A DNA stretch of 64,000 nucleotides from CAZLYF01 sp964586835 (lineage in GTDB: Bacteria; Bacillota; Clostridia; Christensenellales; Aristaeellaceae), in contig CAZPIC010000005.1 in NCBI GenBank assembly GCA_964586835.1, positions 1 to 64,000 on the forward strand, written 5' to 3'. The notes under the pieces are model-generated. The model saw only the letters and a program-made list of their open reading frames with translations, ran no database searches and was not told where the DNA came from. A program made the position numbers and the translations under genes. How positions within the stretch are numbered: position 1 is the stretch's first letter; every line of letters begins with the position of its first letter. Shown here in pieces: positions 54,920 through 61,683 of this stretch.

Positions 54920-56808
54920 AACAGACCCGGACACAGTGGATCACCTCAGCTGTGCTCATCGTGCTGTGCCTTGTGCTGGCCGTGGCTGGCATCTGGGGCT
55001 ATGTTGCGAGAGGCAGCCGCGGAGTCACGGACAGCATGCTGCGCATGCGTAACTACGCGGTGCTGCGCACGGCTTCCGGCGCCATCATCAACGAGACCGC
55101 CCTTCAGGCCAAACGGGACGCCCGCGCCTATGCGGATGCAAATAAATACAGCAGAAATCAGCGTTCTGCCTACGCGGATGAGCAGGAAGCCATCGCCCGT
55201 GCCGCTGCGACGGAGAAGTACTCCCGTTTCGATAGCCAGGGATTATTGGACCTCAGTGCCGCAGTCGAAACTCTGGAACGGTCTCTCAGCGGATATACGG
55301 ATCTTGAAAAGCTGGAAAAGGAGGCCTATGCCGCATCCTGGCTCGCCGAGCAGAGAGCCCGGCAGGCTCTGCAGCCAGCAGGGGAAGCAGGAGCCGAGTC
55401 GGGCACCGTAAGCGAAGAAGTGATCATGCAGCCGGGGGAAATGACGGTGGACTACGCTGAGTTTGTACCGTCCCCCGAACTGGCGCTGCTGGAGGAGAGC
55501 CTGACGCCTCATTACAATGCGGTATACGATGTCTTGCAGGCCATTTTGCCTGACCTGCAGCCTGAAATGCGTGAAGGGCTCAGGAAACAGCTGCTGGCTG
55601 TGGTGCAGGGCGGAGCGAAGGGGTTTTCTGCTGAGTACGACAGCTATGCCTTGCAGAGCGCGGAGACCGTCCTCGAAAAAGGAGAGGCCAACCGGATGAA
55701 GCTTGCCCGCCAGGCCGGCAACCTGATCGTGCTCTCCTTAGGGGCGCTGACCCTGGCGCTGACGGTGTTTTTCTATCGCCAGCTGAAGAAAAAACTGGGT
55801 ATGCCAAGGTTGGTGATCACGCTGTTCTTCCTGGCCCTCTGCGTGCTTGCAGCTATGTATAACATCAATGTGCCAGGCATGATCTCAACCGTGCTCTGGC
55901 GTACCGGCATGTACGGCGTGTTGGCGCTGGCGATGCTCCCCGGCATCCAGTCGGGCATCAGCCTGAATATGGGCATGACCGTTGGCATCATTGCCGGGCT
56001 TATTTCCACCCTTCTCGCGCTGGAACACAACATGACGGGATGGCCTTCTTTCTTTTTCTCCGTCACCGTCGGGATTCTGCTGGCCATCCCTATCGGCTGG
56101 CTCTACGGAAAGCTTCTCAACCGGCTCAAGGGCAACGAGATGACGGTGTCCACCTATGTGGGGTTCAGCTTTGTTTCTGTGTTCTGTATTGCATGGATGT
56201 TGTTGCCCTTTAAAAACCCAAAGCTTACCTGGGCGCTGGGCAGCGGGCTGCGCGTCATGCACAACATGAGCGGATCCTTCGGCCAGATCCTTGATCGCCT
56301 CTGGGCCTTCGACCTATTGGGGGTGCATGTTCCCACGGGCCTTCTGCTGTTTTTTGTACTCTGCTGCATGCTGATGTGGCTTTTCTCCCGTAGTCGCTCA
56401 GGGATTGCCATGTTGGCTGCAGGGGCCAGCCAGCGATTCGCGGAGGCAGCGGGCGTTAACGTCAACCGCATGCGGGTCATCGGAACTACCATTTCCACGG
56501 TCATCGCAGCGGTGGGTATCATTGTCTATTCCCAGTCTTTCGGCTTCATGCAGCTGTATGTCGGGCCGAGGCAGATGGGCTTTGTCGCAGCCAGCGCCAT
56601 CCTCATCGGTGGCGCGACGGTGACCCGCGCCAAGGTATCCCACGTGCTCATCGGTACCTTCCTCTTCCAGGGAGTGCTGGCGCTGGGCATCCAGGTCGCA
56701 AACGCCGCCATTTTGGAAGGAGGCCTGTCAGAGGTGATGCGCATCCTGATTTCCAATGGCATCATCCTCTATGCTCTGACCCAATCAGGAGGTGAAGGCC
56801 GTGGTTGA
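54916..56808 (+). CDS. ABC permease with large N-terminal extracytoplasmic domain
   Basis: A 630-residue permease of the CUT2/BMP-uptake type. Residues 1-29 hold one span (SAVLIVLCLVLAVAGIWGY). Residues of about 30-268 are hydrophilic, rich in Ala, Glu and Gln, and partly coiled-coil-like (EALARAAATEK-type heptads), so they should lie outside the cell. From residue 269 on there are about nine spans with the permease blocks LALAMLPGIQSGISLNMGM and AEAAGVNVNRMRVIGTTIS. Typical relatives are 320-400 residues, so the N-terminal domain is an addition of about 240 residues. It might dock the DUF3798 binding protein (inference). The gene overlaps its neighbours at both ends. Confidence 0.85.
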   Translation: MKQTRTQWITSAVLIVLCLVLAVAGIWGYVARGSRGVTDSMLRMRNYAVLRTASGAIINETALQAKRDARAYADANKYSRNQRSAYADEQEAIARAAATEKYSRFDSQGLLDLSAAVETLERSLSGYTDLEKLEKEAYAASWLAEQRARQALQPAGEAGAESGTVSEEVIMQPGEMTVDYAEFVPSPELALLEESLTPHYNAVYDVLQAILPDLQPEMREGLRKQLLAVVQGGAKGFSAEYDSYALQSAETVLEKGEANRMKLARQAGNLIVLSLGALTLALTVFFYRQLKKKLGMPRLVITLFFLALCVLAAMYNINVPGMISTVLWRTGMYGVLALAMLPGIQSGISLNMGMTVGIIAGLISTLLALEHNMTGWPSFFFSVTVGILLAIPIGWLYGKLLNRLKGNEMTVSTYVGFSFVSVFCIAWMLLPFKNPKLTWALGSGLRVMHNMSGSFGQILDRLWAFDLLGVHVPTGLLLFFVLCCMLMWLFSRSRSGIAMLAAGASQRFAEAAGVNVNRMRVIGTTISTVIAAVGIIVYSQSFGFMQLYVGPRQMGFVAASAILIGGATVTRAKVSHVLIGTFLFQGVLALGIQVANAAILEGGLSEVMRILISNGIILYALTQSGGEGRG

Positions 56809-58069
56809 ACATGAATCCCGCGGACAGGAGACACTGCGCTCGGTAAAGGGAAACCTTCGTGAATACATCGTCACCTACGTGTTTTTGGCGATGAGCGTGG
56901 TATTCATCGTTCTCTCTGGACGGACGCTGACGGATATCTTCTCCCAGGTGGTCGGACGACTTTCTCGTAACCTTTTCATCGTGCTGGCGCTCATCATCCC
57001 CATCATTTCCGGCATGGGGATCAACTTTGCCATCACCATCGGCGCCATGGCTGCACAACTGGGACTGATGCTTGCCCTCAACTGGGGGCTTGAAGGTGTC
57101 CAGGGCCTGCTGGTGGCAGCCGGCGTGACGTTGCCTCTGGCGGCACTGCTTGGCTTCCTGATAGGCTCTCTGCTCAACAAGATGAAAGGGCAGGAAACCA
57201 TTGGTTCGCTGATTTTAGGCTACTTCGCCAACGGCGCCTACCAGCTTCTCTTTCTCTTCATCTTTGGGAAGATCATCCCACTGTCCAGCAGAGTGACCAT
57301 TATTGGCGCCTCCGGCGTTGCCAATACGCTGAACCTGATGACGGGAAAATTGTATATGGGGCTGGATAGCCTGTGGGAGCTGTCCTTTCCAACGGCGCTT
57401 TACGGGGTGAGCCTTTTGATCCTGACAGCCGCAGCGGCCTTACTTATGCTGAGGAAGATAAGTTTGAAGCGTTTTGTAGCCTTGGCTGTCGCCCCTGTTT
57501 TCTTAAGCGGGCTGGTGTTGTTTGTGTCCCCAATCCGGCAGGTGGTACAGGGGACACAGGTCCCCGTGGTCACCTTCCTGTTGGTGGCTGTTCTGTGCTT
57601 GTTCAACGTCATCCTCATGCGTACGCGCCTTGGGCAGAAGTTCCGCGCCGTCGGACAAAGCCGTGTGGTCGCCAATGCCTCCGGTATCAATGTCAACCGT
57701 GTGCGGGTGATCGCCATTATGATCTCCACGGTGTTGGCGGGTTGGGGACAGATCATCTTCATACAGAACCTGGGAACGCTACAGACATACTCCGCCCACG
57801 AGATGGTAGGCCTGTATGCCGGAGCCTCCATCCTGGTGGGGGGCGCTTCCCTCAACCGTGCCACTAACACGCAAGCGATTGTGGGCACCCTGCTCTTTCA
57901 TATCCTGTTTGCGGTATCCCAGGACGCGGGAAAAGCGCTATTTGGTGACCCCAACGTCGGAGAATACTTCCGTGTTTTCATTGCCTATGGCGTCATTGCC
58001 GTAGCCCTGGTCATGCATACCTGGCGTGTCAACGTCGCCCGCTCGAAAAAGAGCCCTCTTTCAGCCTGA
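56801..58069 (+). CDS. ABC permease, second subunit of the DUF3798 system
   Basis: A 422-residue permease with about ten spans and the family blocks GMGINFAITIGAMAAQLGLM and NASGINVNRVRVIAIMIST, similar in order to the partner permease but without its extracytoplasmic domain. GTG at 56801 is chosen because AGGAGGTG lies seven bases upstream; GTG 56792 sits inside that site. It overlaps the end of the preceding gene by eight bases. A hairpin follows the stop. Confidence 0.9.
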   Translation: MVEHESRGQETLRSVKGNLREYIVTYVFLAMSVVFIVLSGRTLTDIFSQVVGRLSRNLFIVLALIIPIISGMGINFAITIGAMAAQLGLMLALNWGLEGVQGLLVAAGVTLPLAALLGFLIGSLLNKMKGQETIGSLILGYFANGAYQLLFLFIFGKIIPLSSRVTIIGASGVANTLNLMTGKLYMGLDSLWELSFPTALYGVSLLILTAAAALLMLRKISLKRFVALAVAPVFLSGLVLFVSPIRQVVQGTQVPVVTFLLVAVLCLFNVILMRTRLGQKFRAVGQSRVVANASGINVNRVRVIAIMISTVLAGWGQIIFIQNLGTLQTYSAHEMVGLYAGASILVGGASLNRATNTQAIVGTLLFHILFAVSQDAGKALFGDPNVGEYFRVFIAYGVIAVALVMHTWRVNVARSKKSPLSA

Positions 58070-58080
58070 CTGCAAGCGTA

Positions 58081-58118
58081 AAACGGGGCTGCCGGGTCTG
58101 GTACCGGCAGCTCCGTTT
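58081..58118 (+). terminator. Stem-loop terminator after the DUF3798 ABC operon
   Basis: AAACGGGGCTGCCGG (58081-58095) pairs with CCGGCAGCTCCGTTT (58104-58118), 15 pairs with one wobble and an eight-base loop. The 3' arm ends in TTT. It separates the ABC operon from the transglycosylase-family gene. Confidence 0.7.
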
Positions 58119-58239
58119 CTGTGAGGCGATCGTGGAACTCCCGGGCGTGGAGAAGCGTGCAGGGGAATGCGGAGTCTGACGGCGTAAAGTGACCTCGAAG
58201 AGTTCCAGGACGACGGTGACCCACAAAGGAGAGGAAAAC

Positions 58240-59355
58240 ATGGACCCTGGAAGAGGGATGGAAGAAACGGTATTCACTGCACCCGAGCTCAAGCTGCCCC
58301 ATGGATCGCTTCGCCTGCCCGCGTTTTTCCCGGACGGGACCTATGGGACGGTACGGTGTGTGGATGCCTATGACTTGATCAGCTGCCGTGTGCCAGGCAT
58401 TGTGATGAACAGCTTCCACCTCATGTCCAGGCCGGGGCTTGGTGTGGTCCGAGCCGTAGGCGGATTGCATGCCTTTGCGGGATGGGACCTTCCGATCCTT
58501 ACGGATTCCGGCGGATTTCAAGTTTTCTCCCTCCTTCGGGAAAATCCGAAATATGGAGAAGTGCGTAAAAATGGCGCGATCTTCCGAAGGGAAGACGGGA
58601 GAAAGGTGGTTCTTTCGCCAGAAAAGAGCATGCAGATGCAGTTCGCCTGCGGAGCGGATATCATGATGTGCCTGGATTATTGCACGCATCCAGAGGACAG
58701 CCGGGAGATCCATGTCTTATCCGTTGAGCGGACAGTTGAATGGGCAGCGCGCTGCAAGGAGGAGTTTGTTAGGCAGCTGCGTACCAGGCGTATGGCCAGC
58801 GAATCCAGACCCCTTTTGTTTGCAGTCATACAGGGGGGGAATGACCGCGATTTGCGCGAGCGCTGTGCAGCGAGGCTGCGCGAGATTGGCTTTGACGGCT
58901 ATGGCTACGGAGGATGGCCGGCAGATTCTGAAGGCCGCCTGGCTGAGGAAAACCTGCGTCTTACAGCAGAACTGATGCCTGAAGAGATGCCCAAATATGC
59001 CATGGGTATCGGGAAACCCGAAGGCATCGTCGCCTGTTACAGGATGGGGTATAACCTGTTTGATTGTGTCATTCCCACACGTGAGGCGCGGCACAATCGG
59101 CTGTATGTCCTGGATGGGAGCGGCGGAGACGCGCAGACTGGATACAGCTATTACTACATTTTGGATGAACAGCACATCCGTGACAGCCGCCCCGTGTCAG
59201 AGCGCTGCGACTGCCTGCTCTGCAGGAAGTACTCGCGTGCCTATCTATACCACCTCAAAAAGACAGACGACCCCCTGGCCTTGAGGCTCGCCACCATGCA
59301 CAACCTGCGATTTTATACGCGGTTGCTTGAAAGGGTTACCTCGGATGGGGCATGA
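58240..59355 (+). CDS. tRNA-guanine transglycosylase (TGT)-family protein, divergent
   Basis: A 371-residue TIM-barrel protein of the TGT family, whose members swap guanine for a 7-deazaguanine base in RNA (or DNA, for DpdA). The general base region is intact (TDSGGFQVFS, D89), as are the nucleophile D275 in GYNLFDCVIPTR, D146 in CLDYC and Q198 in VIQGG. The zinc site is intact too (C323, C325, C328, H354). The substrate-pocket loop is changed: queuosine enzymes have GGLAVGE, here GGWPADSEG (224-232). It is thus probably a catalytically competent paralogue with different specificity. The ATG at 58240 follows AAAGGAGAGG. The gene overlaps the 16S methyltransferase-like gene downstream and has no queuosine-pathway neighbours. 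Confidence 0.85.
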   Translation: MDPGRGMEETVFTAPELKLPHGSLRLPAFFPDGTYGTVRCVDAYDLISCRVPGIVMNSFHLMSRPGLGVVRAVGGLHAFAGWDLPILTDSGGFQVFSLLRENPKYGEVRKNGAIFRREDGRKVVLSPEKSMQMQFACGADIMMCLDYCTHPEDSREIHVLSVERTVEWAARCKEEFVRQLRTRRMASESRPLLFAVIQGGNDRDLRERCAARLREIGFDGYGYGGWPADSEGRLAEENLRLTAELMPEEMPKYAMGIGKPEGIVACYRMGYNLFDCVIPTREARHNRLYVLDGSGGDAQTGYSYYYILDEQHIRDSRPVSERCDCLLCRKYSRAYLYHLKKTDDPLALRLATMHNLRFYTRLLERVTSDGA

Positions 59356-60151
59356 CCCGGAGAGGATTGCCGATCTTGTTCGGCTTTCCAGCAAGTACAG
59401 CTGCTGTGATCCGGAAACAGTCCGGCGCATCAGTGCTGATATCGTGGGAAGACACGTAAGGCGCAAAGATGCCGTCAGGGCTGTCCGAGCCATGCTGCAC
59501 ATCATCAATGCGTCCTTCGTGAAGGAAGATAGCCATGCAAAGGCGATGGATATCCTTAACCGCTATGACGAAAAAGCGGAGAAGGCGGAAGAGAGACTCG
59601 CCCTTTCCCTGATGGAGCTCCATGTGTCGACGCGAGAGAGGCTGTCTGTAGCGGATCGAATGTTTAGCTTCATGGGGAGATACATTCACACAGACAGCCG
59701 GGTCGTGGACATCGGTTGCGGCTTTCATCCTTTTGCGGTCTCCCTGTATCAGGAGAAGCCGGCATCCTATCTGGCGCTGGATATCCGTACCGACACACTT
59801 GAGCTCGTCAACAGGTTCTTCCGGATGATCAGCAGGGAAGCCTATCGGGCGGAGGCGCTGGACGCTGTGGTAAGAACTCCAGACGGGGCTTATGATGTAG
59901 CGTTTCTGTTGAAGCTGATCCCAGGGCTTGAAAGGCAAAGAAAAGGAAGAGGCGTTGAGCTGCTTGAAAGCCTGGACTTCTCCCGAGCCTTTGTATCCTT
60001 TTCTACCAGGCGCATGTCGGGCAGGCGCCGAGGGATGGAGGCGTTCTATTCCTCCTCCTTTGAGGCAGGACTTCCCAGCGCTGTGAGGATTGAAAGCAAA
60101 GCCGCATTCGACAATGAGCTGATTTATGTCCTGTGTAAGAAAAAGGCTTAA
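59345..60151 (+). CDS. 16S rRNA (guanine-1405-N7)-methyltransferase-like protein (RmtB/ArmA/FmrO family)
   Basis: A 268-residue SAM-dependent methyltransferase closely patterned on the aminoglycoside-resistance 16S rRNA methyltransferases (RmtB 251, ArmA 257 residues). Shared landmarks, recalled from RmtB: SKYSCCDPETVRRI (SKYR.LCPDTVRRI), HVSTRERL at 93-100 (HASTKERL), DIGCGFHP at 122-129 (DIACGLNP, SAM site), LLKLIPGLERQRKG at 188-201 (IFKLLPLLEREQAG), SFSTRRMSGRRRGMEAFY (SFPTRSLGGRGKGMEANY) and ELIYVL. It would methylate G1405 in the ribosomal A site and block gentamicin/kanamycin-type drugs. ATG 59345 overlaps the TGT-family stop by 11 bases; TTG 59327 is an alternative. Resistance in this host is untested inference. 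Confidence 0.87.
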   Translation: MGHDPERIADLVRLSSKYSCCDPETVRRISADIVGRHVRRKDAVRAVRAMLHIINASFVKEDSHAKAMDILNRYDEKAEKAEERLALSLMELHVSTRERLSVADRMFSFMGRYIHTDSRVVDIGCGFHPFAVSLYQEKPASYLALDIRTDTLELVNRFFRMISREAYRAEALDAVVRTPDGAYDVAFLLKLIPGLERQRKGRGVELLESLDFSRAFVSFSTRRMSGRRRGMEAFYSSSFEAGLPSAVRIESKAAFDNELIYVLCKKKA

Positions 60152-60170
60152 TGTGCCCTATTGACATGAA

Positions 60171-60200
60171 AACAGCCGGGCTCCTTGGAGCCCGGCTGTT
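60171..60200. terminator. Bidirectional terminator between the methyltransferase gene and htrA
   Basis: AACAGCCGGGCTCC (60171-60184) and GGAGCCCGGCTGTT (60187-60200) form a perfect 14-bp stem around TT. It is preceded by GAAA and followed by TGG, so short T-runs occur on both strands. It lies 19 bases after the methyltransferase gene and 14 before the end of htrA. Confidence 0.85.
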
Positions 60201-60214
60201 TGGTCAGGCAGTGC

Positions 60215-61477
60215 TTACATGTCAAGAGCGTCAAGGATCACCAGCTCCACCTCTACGTCCAGATAGCTGCCATCACCCAGCTTGTCAAACGGGGTGTCAT
60301 TCTCAATCGCCTCAAAGAGCCCGTCCAGACGGAACAGTTTGACTTTGGCAGTATCGCCTTCAGAATAGGACTGAAGCTTGTTTACCAGCATCGTCGAGTT
60401 CTGTACGATGGTTCCGTCCACTTCTACAAGGATGTCCCCGGGATGGATGCCGGCAGCTTCAGCGGGCGATCCCTTTTCTACATTCTGAACATAGGCGCCT
60501 GCGGGAAGGGTCCCGTCCCGGACCAGGCTGAACCCGGAAGACAGGGTCGCAACTGTCACGCCGATGCGCGGTCGGGGCGCTTCTTTACTGTCTGGCTGCG
60601 CGGCAGCGGCAGCCTCCGCATCCTTGTTGAAGTTTTCAAGCACGGATTGCAGGAGGGGCTTTGCTACGTTAATCGGGATGCACATACCAATATTGTCAAT
60701 GGTTGTTCCGCTAAAAAAGCTGTTGCTTGAATACTTGCGCGCCGGGATGCCCTGAAGCTGGCCAAGAATGTTGAACAACCCGCCGCCTGAGTTGCCCTGA
60801 TTGATGGCAGCATCTACCTGGATCATGCTGTTGGTGACGGTCGTCCTGCGACCGTAACGGTCAAGAGACCGGTCTGTGACGGTGCGGTCAAGGGCAGAGA
60901 CGATGCCGACAGTCACAGTCCGTTCAAATTCCTGTCCGAGCGGGTTGCCGATCACGATGGCCCATTCACCGATCTGCAGCGCATCGCTGTCCCCAAGGGG
61001 AATCGTGGGGAGATTGAGTCCAGGAACCATCAGCACCGCGATGTCGAGGTTTGAATCGGTACCTACGATCTCTGCTTTCAGTTCCTTGTCACCGTTTGTG
61101 ACGGTAACGCGGCTTGCGTGTTCGACGACGTGGTAGTTGGTCAACACATGGCCATATGCGGTGACAACGACGCCTGAGCCGGTTCCGGCCAGATACTCGG
61201 TCTCAGAAGGCTCATTATAGCCAAATCCAAACCCATAGTACCGTCTGCCGCCTACCTGGTAGTTACTGACGCCCACCACGCTTTCACGCGCAGCATTGGC
61301 CACTGTAATGAGAGGACTTGTTATTTGCGTCTGATCTGTTGTGGTATCAATGATGGAGGAAATCTCATTGGAGGATATTTTGTTTTCAGCTGCGGTGGAT
61401 ATGGAAATCCCGGTGACGACAAAAAGCGCCAATGCCACCGCCAACAGAGCTGTCCAGCGTCCCTTTCTGTTTTTCAT
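60215..61477 (-). CDS. HtrA/DegP-family trypsin-like serine protease with PDZ domain
   Basis: A 420-residue membrane-anchored protease for surface protein quality control. An uncleaved N-terminal span lies at about 8-28. The catalytic triad is H116 (LTNYHVVEH), D145 (DSNLDIAVL) and S230 (NQGNSGGGL). A single PDZ domain occupies about residues 310-400, with the GSPAEAAGIHPGDILVEVDG motif split near residue 350. ATG 61477 is chosen over the ATG two codons earlier, because AGGAGGC is correctly spaced from it. A small hairpin (TGCACG-CATT-CGTGCA, 61511-61526) lies in the leader. Confidence 0.92.
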   Translation of the reverse strand: MKNRKGRWTALLAVALALFVVTGISISTAAENKISSNEISSIIDTTTDQTQITSPLITVANAARESVVGVSNYQVGGRRYYGFGFGYNEPSETEYLAGTGSGVVVTAYGHVLTNYHVVEHASRVTVTNGDKELKAEIVGTDSNLDIAVLMVPGLNLPTIPLGDSDALQIGEWAIVIGNPLGQEFERTVTVGIVSALDRTVTDRSLDRYGRRTTVTNSMIQVDAAINQGNSGGGLFNILGQLQGIPARKYSSNSFFSGTTIDNIGMCIPINVAKPLLQSVLENFNKDAEAAAAAQPDSKEAPRPRIGVTVATLSSGFSLVRDGTLPAGAYVQNVEKGSPAEAAGIHPGDILVEVDGTIVQNSTMLVNKLQSYSEGDTAKVKLFRLDGLFEAIENDTPFDKLGDGSYLDVEVELVILDALDM

Positions 61478-61626
61478 ATTCATGCCTCCTATCGCTAAAT
61501 GGTTCTGTTCTGCACGCATTCGTGCAAACTCAGTGTACCCGTCATTTCTTACGCAGACATGAATAATCTGTAAACTGTTTGAGGGCTGGGGTCTTCAGCT
61601 GTGGCCATCTGCCACAACAGCCAAAA

Positions 61627-61669
61627 AGGCTCTTGAAAGCCCGATAAGTCGAACCTCATCCCAGAGCCT
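61627..61669 (-). terminator. Rho-independent terminator of mgtA
   Basis: Read on the minus strand, AGGCTCT (61663-61669) pairs with AGAGCCT (61627-61633) and is followed by TTTTT. It lies 15 bases after the mgtA stop. The intervening loop is 29 bases and holds no clear second stem. Confidence 0.65.
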
Positions 61670-61683
61670 CTTCTACGTATGTC

